From Acidobacteriota bacterium (lineage in GTDB: Bacteria > Acidobacteriota > Terriglobia > UBA7540), in assembly GCA_021827255.1 (NCBI GenBank), contig JAKAWO010000027.1, positions 1-16,507 of the forward strand: 16,507 nt of DNA. Reading direction: 5' to 3'. Within the stretch, counting starts at the first letter, position 1, and each line of letters opens with the position of its first letter. The notes under the pieces are model-generated. The model made no database searches. It had not been told where the DNA came from and saw only the letters and a list, made by a program, of their open reading frames with translations. Position numbers and translations under genes: made by a program. Shown piece by piece: positions 6,721 to 14,293 of the stretch.

Positions 6721-8871
6721 ATGACAGACTTTAAGGAAATTGCGAGGCGGGTCGAGAGTTACCGTCGCGGCGAAAATCTGGACTTGTTGACGCGGGCTTA
6801 CGAGTTCTCGGCGCGAGTCCATGAAGGACAGAAGCGCCTCTCGGGGGATCCCTATATTTCTCATCCCCTGGAGGTCGTCAGCATTCTCGCCGACCTGCGG
6901 CTCGACCTGGTCTGTTTGGTGGCTGGCATGCTGCACGATGTGGTCGAAGACACCTCCACCAGCAGCGAGCGCCTGGAGAAGGAGTTTGGATCGGAGGTAG
7001 CGCGGATCGTCGAGGGCGTCACCAAGATCGGGAGGATTCAGTTTCTGAGCCCAGAAGAGCAGCAGGCGGAGAATTTCCGCAAGATGCTCCTGGCCATGGT
7101 GGATGATGTTCGCGTCATTCTGGTAAAGCTGGCAGACCGGCTGCACAATATGCGGACGCTCGATTTTCTCCCGCCGGAACGCCGCCGCCGAGTTTCCCGC
7201 GAGACGATGGAAGTCTATGCTCCTATCGCCCATCGTCTAGGCATGGGCAAGTTGCGCGGCGAATTGGAAGACTTGGCCTTCCGGTACCTGGAACCGGAAG
7301 CCTACGAGGAAGTCAAAAAGGAGGTCGAGAACCGGCGCAAGGTCAACGAGGAATTTCTGAGGGAAGTCCACACGCTGGTGGAAGCTAAGATGAAAGAGTA
7401 CTCCATCCCCGCCCGCATCGAGGGGCGCGTCAAGCGGCTTTATAGCATCTGGCAGAAACTTTCGCGGCAGCGGGTGACGATCGAACAGGTGTACGACCTG
7501 CTGGCGGTTCGAATTATCACCGATACGGTCAAAAACTGTTACGCGGCATTAGGAGTAATTCACAATACGTGGCGGCCGGTTCCCGGCCGCATCAAGGATT
7601 TCATCGCTATTCCCCGACCCAACTCTTACCAGTCGCTGCACTCGTCCGTGATCGGCCCGCACGGCCAGCCTTTCGAAGTCCAGATCCGGACGGAGGAAAT
7701 GCACCGGATTGCGGAGGAAGGGATCGCCGCGCACTGGAAGTATAAGGCGGGCCAACCGTTTGCGCCTGACGACGAAGAACGCTTCACCTGGCTGAGGCAT
7801 CTGGTCGAATGGCAACAGGAGATGCGTGACCCCGGCGAGTTTCTCTCCACGCTCAAAATTGATCTTTACCCCCAGGAGGTGTACACCTTCACGCCGAAAG
7901 GGAAGGTCATCGTCCTGCCCCGCGAGGCGACCCCCGTGGATTTTGCTTACGCCATTCACACCGAAGTCGGCCACCGATGCGCGGGCGCCAAGATCAACGG
8001 CCGCATCGCTCCGTTGCGAACCAAGCTGCGCAACGGGGATATCGTCGAGATTGTCACCCATCCCGACCATGTGCCAAGCCGCGATTGGCTGGCGTTGGTT
8101 AAAACCTCGCGGGCACGAGATAAGATTAAGCACTGGACCAATCTTCAGCAGCGGCGCCAAGCCGTCGATATCGGGAGGAGGCTGATTGAAAAGGAGGCGC
8201 GGAAATATGAAGTGGCCTTAAAGAGGCTAGGGGAAGAGGATTTTCGGAAGGTGGCGCAAGAATATGGCTGCGCGCAAGTTGAGGACCTGTACGCTGGCAT
8301 CGGATTTGGGAAATTTGCGGCCCGCCAGGTCCTTGGCAAACTGGTCCCCTCCGTCCCCTTGGAACCCGATCACTCCTCGCGACTCGCAACCCGCGTGAAA
8401 TCCGCGCTGGGCATCAAGTCCGATCTTGCAATTCAGGTCCACGGCCTTAACGATCTCCTGTTGTATCGCGCCAAGTGCTGCAATCCGATCCGAGGGGAGG
8501 AGATCATTGGGTATATCACCCGCGGCAAAGGGATCGCCGTCCACTCGAAGAGCTGCCCGAACGTCCAGAGCCTGATGTATGATGTGGAGCGCCGGATTGA
8601 AGTGGAGTGGTCAGGGCCCAAATTCACCTTCTATCCTGTCAAGCTGATGCTCTTTACCGCAGACCGGCAGGGCATGCTGGCCGATGTCACCGCGGCCATT
8701 AGTGATGTCCACTCCAACATTCAGAATATCGCCGCCCGCACGGGCGACAACCAGGCTCACATTGACGTCACGGTGGATATCGTGGACAAGGACCACCTGG
8801 AGAAAATCATTTCGTCCTTACGAAAGATTGAAGGAGTCTATCAGGTCGAACGCGTGATGAGTCCGCGATAG
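6721..8871 (+). CDS. rel: Bifunctional (p)ppGpp synthetase/hydrolase (Rel/SpoT family)
   Basis: It makes and degrades the stringent-response alarmone (p)ppGpp. The 716 aa show the full long-RSH layout: an HD hydrolase domain (about 30-180) with H48, HDVVEDT at 72-78 and KLADRLHNMRTL at 136-147; a synthetase domain (about 230-345) with PGRIKDFIAIPRPNSYQSLH and EVQIRTEEMHRIAEEGIAAH; TGS (about 386-446, VYTFTPKGKVIVLP); a helical region; a Cys-Cys zinc-finger-like segment (C586, C587, H608, C612); and a C-terminal ACT domain (about 638-712). RIKD at 290-293 fits the RXKD motif of bifunctional enzymes rather than the EXDD of synthetase-only RelA, and the HD motifs are intact, so both activities are expected. 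The start at 6721 is chosen because the predicted promoter lies directly upstream; in-frame ATG 6706 and TTG 6688 fall in or before the -10. Confidence 0.96.
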   Translation: MTDFKEIARRVESYRRGENLDLLTRAYEFSARVHEGQKRLSGDPYISHPLEVVSILADLRLDLVCLVAGMLHDVVEDTSTSSERLEKEFGSEVARIVEGVTKIGRIQFLSPEEQQAENFRKMLLAMVDDVRVILVKLADRLHNMRTLDFLPPERRRRVSRETMEVYAPIAHRLGMGKLRGELEDLAFRYLEPEAYEEVKKEVENRRKVNEEFLREVHTLVEAKMKEYSIPARIEGRVKRLYSIWQKLSRQRVTIEQVYDLLAVRIITDTVKNCYAALGVIHNTWRPVPGRIKDFIAIPRPNSYQSLHSSVIGPHGQPFEVQIRTEEMHRIAEEGIAAHWKYKAGQPFAPDDEERFTWLRHLVEWQQEMRDPGEFLSTLKIDLYPQEVYTFTPKGKVIVLPREATPVDFAYAIHTEVGHRCAGAKINGRIAPLRTKLRNGDIVEIVTHPDHVPSRDWLALVKTSRARDKIKHWTNLQQRRQAVDIGRRLIEKEARKYEVALKRLGEEDFRKVAQEYGCAQVEDLYAGIGFGKFAARQVLGKLVPSVPLEPDHSSRLATRVKSALGIKSDLAIQVHGLNDLLLYRAKCCNPIRGEEIIGYITRGKGIAVHSKSCPNVQSLMYDVERRIEVEWSGPKFTFYPVKLMLFTADRQGMLADVTAAISDVHSNIQNIAARTGDNQAHIDVTVDIVDKDHLEKIISSLRKIEGVYQVERVMSPR

Positions 8872-8913
8872 ATGCGAACCCGCCGTCGAGTGTCCGCCGG
8901 GCCGGCATCGGAT

Positions 8914-8935
8914 GCGCTTTTGGCAGCCAACGCGC
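8914..8935. terminator. Imperfect hairpin between convergent rel and rpmB
   Basis: GCGC (8914-8917) pairs with GCGC (8932-8935). Inside it TTGG (8920-8923) pairs with CCAA (8927-8930) around a CAG loop, with a small internal bulge. It sits in the 100-nt gap between two converging genes, where a bidirectional terminator is expected. There is no clear T-run on either side, so the call is weak. Confidence 0.3.
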
Positions 8936-8971
8936 TCTGAGGGTTGAAGATTCACCGCACCCAAGGCGGAC

Positions 8972-9163
8972 TTACGCAGGTTTGACGACTTTCCCCGAGC
9001 GGAGGCAGGCGGTGCATACCCGGAGGGTCTGATGCACGCCGTTGACAACCGCGCGAACCCGTTTCAGGTTGGGATTCCAGCGGCGGCGGGTTACATTATG
9101 GGCGTGACTGATGTGGTTCCCGTAAGCAGGTGCTTTCCCACAAAGATCACAGGAATGAGCCAT
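8972..9163 (-). CDS. rpmB: Large-subunit ribosomal protein bL28, zinc-binding type
   Basis: bL28 is a structural protein of the 50S subunit. The 63 aa start MAHSCDLCGKAPAYGNHISH and end TLRVCTACLRSGKVVKPA, the usual length and ends for bL28. Cys pairs CDLC and CTAC form the four-Cys zinc site of the C+ form, found in many bacteria beside C- paralogues. The frame is open upstream to 9208, but the ATG at 9163 is chosen because the conserved N-terminus starts there and AAGGAG (9176-9171) lies 7 nt before it. The gene converges on rel and diverges from the foldase gene to its right. It stands alone, with its own extended -10 promoter. Confidence 0.96.
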   Translation of the reverse strand: MAHSCDLCGKAPAYGNHISHAHNVTRRRWNPNLKRVRAVVNGVHQTLRVCTACLRSGKVVKPA

Positions 9164-9206
9164 GAAAAAACTCCTTAGAACTAGCCGTTGTCGGGCGCGA
9201 AATTTC

Positions 9207-9235
9207 ATTATAGCACGCGGACTGCGTTTTGCCTA
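9207..9235 (-). promoter_or_regulatory. rpmB: Extended -10 promoter of rpmB
   Basis: Read on the minus strand, TAGGCA (9235-9230), a 17-nt spacer, and a perfect TATAAT (9212-9207) preceded by TG one base upstream (TGCTATAAT, 9215-9207). Transcription would start near 9200, leaving a leader of about 37 nt that contains the AAGGAG. The same TGCTATAAT core precedes hslV. Confidence 0.75.
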
Positions 9236-9296
9236 TTGGCGGGGCAGATCGCAGCCACTGCGCTTGCGGCTCCGAGCAGACTCGGGCGCCTCTGAT

Positions 9297-10349
9297 TTGC
9301 TGAAGTCCAGGCTGCGCGCCTCTTCAGGCTGTCTATGTCTGATCCTTGCCGCCTTGATTTTTACCGCCGGTTGTCATGGCGGGCCCCCTTTGAGCGGAGA
9401 CGTGTGGGCACGAGTGGATGGACAGCCGATCCTTCGGCAGGAGGTTGACAAAATCTATCATGAGCGAATAGCGGCGGGCAACGACGCTGCGGACCCAGAG
9501 GAGGCGCTCAATTTCAAGCTGAATATCCTGAATCAGTTGATTAATGACCAAATTCTGGTTGGATACGGGCTGCGCTCCGGAATTACGGTTTCCGAAGCTG
9601 AGGTGGACACTCGCATTGCACAGCTAAGGAGTCCCTACTCGCCCCAAGAGTTCGAGCAGAAGCTGAAGCAGCAGGGAATGAACCTTGCCGATTTAAGGCA
9701 GGAGGTGAGGACGAGTCTGCTCATCAGCAAGCTCATTAACCGCGATGTTAGCTCCCATGTTTCAGCCAGCCAAGCAGAGCTTTCCGCCTACTACAACCGC
9801 AACCAGGCTAGCTTCAACGTGCCGGAAACGGAATATCATCTAGCTCAGATCGAGGTCACACCGTATCCCGACACTGTGGTCCGCAACCTAAAGGACGATG
9901 ATGCCAAGAATCCAGTGGATGCGCAGCGCAAGATTCAGGCTCTTTACGCGCAGCTACGGGCAGGCGCCAGTTTCAAAGCGTTGGCTGAAAATTATTCGGA
10001 GGACCCCCGCACGGCGCTGAGTGGGGGCGATATGGGCTTCGTTCCAAAGTCGGCGCTTAACGCTAACCCAGAGCTCAGGAAAGTTGTTTCCACTCTCAAA
10101 GTGGGACAAATCTCAGGCATTATCCAAACCCGGTCGGGGTATCACATCGTCAAGCTGCTGGGGATCGAGAAGGCGGGCCAGCGAACCCTTTCAGACCCCG
10201 AAGTTGAGGCGACGATTCGTAAGACGCTGATGAATGAGAAGGAGCAGGTCCTCCGAGCTGCATACATTGAGGTCCTGCGGGACAAAGCGAAAGTCAGAAA
10301 TTATCTCGCGGAAAGCATTCTGCAGCAGGCAGGAGCGCCACTAAAGTGA
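9297..10349 (+). CDS. SurA/PpiC-type peptidyl-prolyl isomerase lipoprotein
   Basis: It is probably an envelope foldase acting on exported proteins. An N-terminal chaperone-like domain (about 30-170; ARVDGQPILRQEVDKIY, then LNQLINDQILVGYG) precedes a parvulin (rotamase) domain at about 178-288, including FKALAENYSEDPRTALSGGD, MGFVPKSAL, and the closing IIQTRSGYHIVKLLGIEKA. A type II signal peptide with lipobox TAGC (LILAALIFTAGC) gives lipid-anchor Cys26 when counted from TTG 9297. The frame is open to an ATG at 9162, but starting there would put about 70 residues before the lipobox and run through the rpmB promoter. TTG 9297 gives a normal signal peptide, MLKSRLRASSGCLCLILAAL, though without a visible Shine-Dalgarno. 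Family membership is certain, the start uncertain. The stop is TGA, with convergent non-coding DNA behind it. Confidence 0.9.
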   Translation: MLKSRLRASSGCLCLILAALIFTAGCHGGPPLSGDVWARVDGQPILRQEVDKIYHERIAAGNDAADPEEALNFKLNILNQLINDQILVGYGLRSGITVSEAEVDTRIAQLRSPYSPQEFEQKLKQQGMNLADLRQEVRTSLLISKLINRDVSSHVSASQAELSAYYNRNQASFNVPETEYHLAQIEVTPYPDTVVRNLKDDDAKNPVDAQRKIQALYAQLRAGASFKALAENYSEDPRTALSGGDMGFVPKSALNANPELRKVVSTLKVGQISGIIQTRSGYHIVKLLGIEKAGQRTLSDPEVEATIRKTLMNEKEQVLRAAYIEVLRDKAKVRNYLAESILQQAGAPLK

Positions 10350-10404
10350 CCTCGACGCAAACCCATTGCAAACGTCAGCCGCAGCGTCGCGCTCTGTATC
10401 GAGG
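10350..10404. repeat. Inverted repeat in the convergent gap after the PPIase gene
   Basis: CCTCGA (10350-10355) is repeated inverted as TCGAGG (10399-10404). A competing pair, CGACGC (10353-10358) with GCGTCG (10384-10389), overlaps it. The loops are long (43 and 25 nt). The position just after a stop codon, between converging genes, suggests a transcript end, but no T-run is present. I see nothing else in 10405-10533. Confidence 0.25.
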
Positions 10405-10533
10405 CTTCGGCAAGAGAGAGTGATGATTCCGCAAGTTAGGGAAAGGTAACACCGTGCTGGCCCATGGGGCGGCGCGGGACGGCTTGGCCCCTGACGGTGA
10501 AACGCATTCTTCGCGGCCAAGGCCCATCGGCGT

Positions 10534-10980
10534 TCATGGCTTTTGTAGCGCGTTCGAAGGCGCGGGAAGGCTGGTTGGCCCGGGCCCTTTCGGCGTGGCG
10601 ATTCCGCTCCACTGCTCGCAACCCATGATGGAATTGGACGGCCGCTTGGGGTCGTACTTGAGGGAAATCGCGCGGCCGGCCATACGCTTAGCAAGCTTGT
10701 AAATCTCAGGGAGCCCGGTCAAATCCTGAGCGACTTCGTATTCCAGCCCTGCAACCTCATAGGTATAGACAACGAGCCGTCTTTCCGAAGTCTCTGGCTC
10801 GACCAGATCCACAATCTGGCCGGAAGTGATGCGCCCGCGCTGGTGAATGTCGAGACGCCGAGCCCGCTCAACTTCCTCTGGAGCTGGGCGGCGTAATCGG
10901 AGATGCCGGGCCAAGGCCCACGTAGCCGTGACAACGGCTAGCACGGCGCCGCCGAGCTTTTCGAGGCCGGAGAGGTTCAT
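10534..10980 (-). CDS. Small membrane-anchored protein of unknown function (DUF3592-like style)
   Basis: I do not recognise a named family with certainty. The 148 residues have one N-terminal hydrophobic segment (about 8-27, KLGGAVLAVVTATWALARHL) followed by a strongly basic stretch (28-50). A compact beta-rich domain (about 51-115) follows, with ITSGQIVDLVEPETSERRLV, YTYEVAGLEYEVAQDL and the ending ISLKYDPKRPSNS. The pattern V-x-Y-D-P-x-x-P-x-x-S after a Y-x-V-x-G-x-x-Y strand resembles DUF3592-type domains. The tail (129-148) is Pro-rich and probably disordered. It lies downstream of the fibronectin-III lipoprotein with a 140-nt gap, in the same direction. TATGAT (10992-10987) ends 6 nt before the ATG, so it may have its own near-leaderless transcript. 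Confidence 0.7.
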   Translation of the reverse strand: MNLSGLEKLGGAVLAVVTATWALARHLRLRRPAPEEVERARRLDIHQRGRITSGQIVDLVEPETSERRLVVYTYEVAGLEYEVAQDLTGLPEIYKLAKRMAGRAISLKYDPKRPSNSIMGCEQWSGIATPKGPGPTSLPAPSNALQKP

Positions 10981-10986
10981 CCTTTT

Positions 10987-10992
10987 ATCATA
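10987..10992 (-). promoter_or_regulatory. Candidate -10 element TATGAT, 6 nt before the ATG
   Basis: On the minus strand TATGAT is followed by AAAAGG and then the ATG at 10980, so a transcript from it would begin at or next to the start codon. No -35 match was found at 16-18 nt upstream. AAAAGG directly abutting the ATG is too close to act as an ordinary Shine-Dalgarno. Confidence 0.35.
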
Positions 10993-11120
10993 TCCCGCCG
11001 AAAGGAATAGGATGCGTCGTGAGGGGTTGATCGGGACATCGGCCCTGGGGTTGAGGCGGGCTGCCTGGCTCGCCCTCAGTGCTTTGGACGGCGTGGAGGG
11101 CGCGAGTTTGGATCACTCGT

Positions 11121-12287
11121 TCACCTGGTCTCGATGGTGACGGCGGAAGACTTGCCGCTCTCATTGCCTGATTGATCCACCGTCGTCACCGCGTAGATGT
11201 ATCTGCGGTTTGCTTTGACGGTGGTATCGCGGTAAACGGGAGTCCGCAGGAGCTTTTTGTTCAGGAGACTGAAAGGCTGATGGTTTTCACGACGATAAAC
11301 TCGGTAACCAGCCAGGTTAGTTTCAGTGTTGGCTTGCCAGATCAATTCAACAGCCGGGGAGACGTAAAGCGCGCTCAGATGTTTCGGTGGAAGGGGTGGA
11401 AAGATGTCAGCAGGAGTGATCTCAACGACGTTGGAATCTTTGCTTTCGGCAACCGTGTTACCTTTAGCCGTAATCGTCCGGACCATAAAGTAATAGTTCA
11501 GTCCAAACTGGAAATCGCGATCCTGAAATTCGGTTGACGAGGTGGAGTTGAGCCGTTGGAACGAAGTGGCTCTGCCGCCCGATCGCGCATAAATGCGATA
11601 CGTCAAGTTGGAAGGCGCGGGGCTACCGGATAGGGCTAACCGGGGCGCCGACCATCGGAGAACCAGGACCTTCGGCGTTCCTTTGACGCTCAGATTCTCC
11701 ACAGGCTCTGTTACATCAAGGATAGGAACCACGACCAAGTTGGACGGCAGGCTTCGACGGGGCCGGCCCCTGAAGCCTCGTGTCAGGCTGACGGCAAGGA
11801 AGGCAAGGCTGAAGCCTAATTGCTGCCGGAATTGGGTCCGCGAAAGCGTGAACGAATAATCGAGCCGTGAGCCGCGCGCATACCGAGCGAGGTTTGTAGG
11901 ACTCAGCTCCACCCAGGGCTTCCCGGCGGTTAGGGGTGGCTGTGGCGCGCGACGGGGTGGAGTTTCCGTCCGGAACAGGTCCACTTCGACTGGCTTCGTC
12001 AAACGTTGGCCGTCGGTGGCGAGCGTAGGGAGCGTCAGCCTGATTTCGAAGTTACGGCCGACTTGACGCGCTCGCAGATCGTGAATGGGCTCGGGCCGTT
12101 CGACCCGCGGCGGCTGGGGAGGGCCTTCCGCCGCGCAGCCCACAAGAAGACAATAGAACGGCGCCCAGAGCACTCGCCGGAGCCGATGGCGCCGGGCCGC
12201 TGGTCGAAGCAAGAAGTGGAAGGGGAAACTCGCTGGAGCTCGATCGGTCGTGTGGGCGGGGCGCGCCGCTTTCACCGGAGAGCTCAC
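11121..12287 (-). CDS. Lipoprotein with fibronectin type III-like domains, coupled to hslU
   Basis: The function is unknown; it is probably an envelope lipoprotein that binds another protein or a polymer. The 388 residues carry a clear lipobox LVGC with Cys51 (VLWAPFYCLLVGC), then three beta-sandwich segments: about 65-190 (divergent), 193-292 (VENLSVKGTPKVLVLRWSAP) and 297-388 (AVELIWQANTETNLAGYRVY, with YIYAVTTVDQSGNES near the end). The last is a textbook FN3 pattern. The start used is the GTG at 12287, which overlaps the hslU stop as GTGA (12287-12284). However, 50 residues before the lipobox Cys is long, and an in-frame TTG closer to the signal peptide (FLLRPAARRHRLRRVL region) may be the real start. 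Tail-to-head overlap with hslU implies co-transcription, though no functional link with the protease is known to me. Confidence 0.85.
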   Translation of the reverse strand: MSSPVKAARPAHTTDRAPASFPFHFLLRPAARRHRLRRVLWAPFYCLLVGCAAEGPPQPPRVERPEPIHDLRARQVGRNFEIRLTLPTLATDGQRLTKPVEVDLFRTETPPRRAPQPPLTAGKPWVELSPTNLARYARGSRLDYSFTLSRTQFRQQLGFSLAFLAVSLTRGFRGRPRRSLPSNLVVVPILDVTEPVENLSVKGTPKVLVLRWSAPRLALSGSPAPSNLTYRIYARSGGRATSFQRLNSTSSTEFQDRDFQFGLNYYFMVRTITAKGNTVAESKDSNVVEITPADIFPPLPPKHLSALYVSPAVELIWQANTETNLAGYRVYRRENHQPFSLLNKKLLRTPVYRDTTVKANRRYIYAVTTVDQSGNESGKSSAVTIETR

Positions 12288-13681
12288 AAAATATAACGAC
12301 TGAGATCCTGATTCTTGACGATGTCGGCGAGTTGCTTTTGGACGTAAGCGGCATCAATCCGAACGGTTTTCTTCTTAAGGTCCGGGCCTTCGAAGGAGAT
12401 CTCGTCGAGCACTTTCTCCATGATCGTGTGGAGCCGGCGGGCGCCGATGTTCTCAGTTTGGTCGTTGACAGTGCCGGCAAAGCGGGCAATCTCTTCCAGG
12501 GCGTCCTCGGTGAAAGAGAGCTTGATTCCTTCAGTTTCGAGCAGCGCCGTGTATTGCTTGACTAGCGCGCTCTTCGGTTCCTTCAGGATGCGAATAAAAT
12601 CCTCGATGGTCAGAGAATGGAGCTCCACGCGGATTGGAAAACGGCCTTGAAGCTCGGGAATGAGGTCGGAAGGCTTGCTGACGTGGAAGGCGCCGGCGGC
12701 GATGAAAAGGATATGGTCGGTGCGGACCATACCGTAGCGGGTGTTGACCGTCGTGCCCTCGACGATGGGGAGGATGTCCCGCTGAACTCCCTCACGGCTC
12801 ACGTCGGGCCCATGGCCGTGCTCGCGCCCGGCAATCTTGTCAATCTCGTCGAGGAAAATAATGCCGGACTGCTCGGCGCGCTCGACCGCGGTGCGCGTCA
12901 CCTGATCCATATCAACGAGTCGGTTCTCCTCTTCCTGAATCAAGTAATCCATGGCTTCGGCCACCCCCATGCGGCGTTTCTTGGACCGTTGGCCGAAAAG
13001 GCCCGGCAGGACGTCCCGGATATTGATGTCCATCTCCTCGACGCCCTGGGACGAGATGATCTCGAAGGCGGGAAAGCTCCGCTCCCGCACCTCGACCTCC
13101 ACTTGCCGGCTATCGAGCTTGCCCTCGCGGAGCTGAGCGCGCAGTTTCTCGCGCGTGCGCTTGAAATGTTCCGCGGCCGCCTGTCCATCATCCGCCGCGG
13201 CGGGCTTCTCCGGCCGGGATGAAGGGGACGGCAGCAGAAGGTCAAGAAGCCGCTCTTCCGCGTTTTGCTCGGCCTTCTCGGCGATTTCTTCCACCTTCTC
13301 TTCGCGGACCATGTCAATCGCAATCTCCACTAAATCGCGGATCATGGATTCCACGTCGCGTCCTACGTAACCGACCTCCGTAAATCGGGACGCCTCGACC
13401 TTGAGAAACGGAGAGTTGGCAAGGCGAGCGAGGCGCCGGGCGATTTCGGTCTTGCCCACGCCGGTGGGGCCAATCATGATGATATTTTTGGGGAGGATTT
13501 CTTCCGCCAGTTCAGATTGCAGCTTCTGTCGCCGCATGCGGTTGCGAAGGGCAATCGCCGTGGCGCGCTTGGCTTCCGCCTGCCCAACGACGTACTTGTC
13601 CAGCTCGGCCACGATCTGGCGAGGCGTCAGCTCGTCCAGCATGGAAGCTGTCTCAAGATTTTCCGGAAGATAGAAGACCAT
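12284..13681 (-). CDS. hslU: ATP-dependent protease ATPase subunit HslU (ClpY)
   Basis: HslU is a hexameric AAA+ unfoldase that feeds substrates to the HslV peptidase in the cytoplasm. The 465 aa contain Walker A GPTGVGKT at 71-78, the pore loop GYVG at 104-107, the I-domain insertion (about 120-250, rich in charged residues), Walker B IIFLDEIDK at 274-282, the arginine-finger region ELQGRFPIRVEL (343-354), sensor-2 ENIGARRLHTIMEK, and the C-terminal DLSRYIL, whose end docks into HslV. The family core starts at LDELTPRQIVAELDKYVVGQ. The ATG at 13681 adds MVFYLPENLETAS, a kind of N-terminal extension I associate with acidobacterial HslU. An in-frame ATG at 13642 is the alternative. No strong Shine-Dalgarno is seen for either. 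hslV ends 27 nt upstream. Confidence 0.97.
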   Translation of the reverse strand: MVFYLPENLETASMLDELTPRQIVAELDKYVVGQAEAKRATAIALRNRMRRQKLQSELAEEILPKNIIMIGPTGVGKTEIARRLARLANSPFLKVEASRFTEVGYVGRDVESMIRDLVEIAIDMVREEKVEEIAEKAEQNAEERLLDLLLPSPSSRPEKPAAADDGQAAAEHFKRTREKLRAQLREGKLDSRQVEVEVRERSFPAFEIISSQGVEEMDINIRDVLPGLFGQRSKKRRMGVAEAMDYLIQEEENRLVDMDQVTRTAVERAEQSGIIFLDEIDKIAGREHGHGPDVSREGVQRDILPIVEGTTVNTRYGMVRTDHILFIAAGAFHVSKPSDLIPELQGRFPIRVELHSLTIEDFIRILKEPKSALVKQYTALLETEGIKLSFTEDALEEIARFAGTVNDQTENIGARRLHTIMEKVLDEISFEGPDLKKKTVRIDAAYVQKQLADIVKNQDLSRYIL

Positions 13682-13708
13682 AGCTTTGCTTTTCCCGCTG
13701 AGTTCCGG

Positions 13709-14251
13709 CTAAAGTTCCTCAATCAGAATCTGCTCGTTGGTAAAGATGCAAATCTGGCCCGCCAACTGCATCGCTTCCTGCACGATCTCCTTGGCGCTTA
13801 GCTGGGTGTGTTTGGCCAGGGCACGCGCTGCCGCCAGCGCGTAAGGTCCTCCTGACCCAATCGCCACGATGCCGTCATCCGGTTCAATCACATCGCCATT
13901 CCCGCTGACGAGATACGTGGATTTCTGGTCCGCGACCAGCAGCAGCGCCTCAAGGTGGCGCAAGGCGCGATCCGTCCGCCAGTCCTTCGCCAGCTCCACC
14001 ACCGCCCGGCTCAAATTCCCGTGAAATTCTTCCAGCTTTTGTTCGAAGCGGGAGAACAGGGACAGCGCGTCCGCGGTGCTGCCGGCGAATCCCGCCAGCA
14101 CCTTATCATTGTACAGGCGGCGCAGTTTCCTGGCTTTCTGCTTGACGATACTCTCGCCCATCGTGACCTGTCCATCGCCCCCCATGACCAGGCGGCCGTC
14201 GCGTCTCACGCTCAGGATGGTCGTTGAACGAAGCCTCGGGATCTTTTGCAC
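13709..14251 (-). CDS. hslV: ATP-dependent protease peptidase subunit HslV (ClpQ)
   Basis: HslV is the proteasome-like N-terminal threonine peptidase of the HslUV complex. Translation from GTG 14251 gives 180 aa starting MQKIPRLRS, then TTILSVRRDGRLVMGGDGQ. The catalytic Thr would be residue 10, so a nine-residue propeptide must be removed. Numbered from that Thr, Asp17 and Lys33 of the active site are both in place (GGDGQ and KARKLRR), and GSGGPYALAAARAL follows. AAGGGA at 14266-14261 is a usable Shine-Dalgarno, 9 nt before the GTG. No ATG is available near the N-terminus. The gene has an extended -10 promoter just upstream and leads directly to hslU. Confidence 0.97.
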   Translation of the reverse strand: MQKIPRLRSTTILSVRRDGRLVMGGDGQVTMGESIVKQKARKLRRLYNDKVLAGFAGSTADALSLFSRFEQKLEEFHGNLSRAVVELAKDWRTDRALRHLEALLLVADQKSTYLVSGNGDVIEPDDGIVAIGSGGPYALAAARALAKHTQLSAKEIVQEAMQLAGQICIFTNEQILIEEL

Positions 14252-14270
14252 TCGGATTTTTCCCTTGCTT

Positions 14271-14279
14271 ATTATAGCA
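14271..14279 (-). promoter_or_regulatory. hslV: Extended -10 promoter core TGCTATAAT before hslV
   Basis: A perfect TATAAT (14276-14271) is preceded by TG one base upstream, on the minus strand. The best -35 candidate, TCGGTA at 18 nt, is poor (3 of 6), which is normal for extended -10 promoters. It lies in the 42-nt gap after the LolA-like gene and would let hslVU be transcribed apart from folC-plsC. Its predicted start leaves a leader of only about 12 nt. Confidence 0.6.
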
Positions 14280-14293
14280 GATCGGTTCGTCCC

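Noticed and set aside
12617..13222. 201-residue open frame on the plus strand
   Set aside because: It is antisense to hslU, whose motifs are complete; the plus-frame protein shows no domain.
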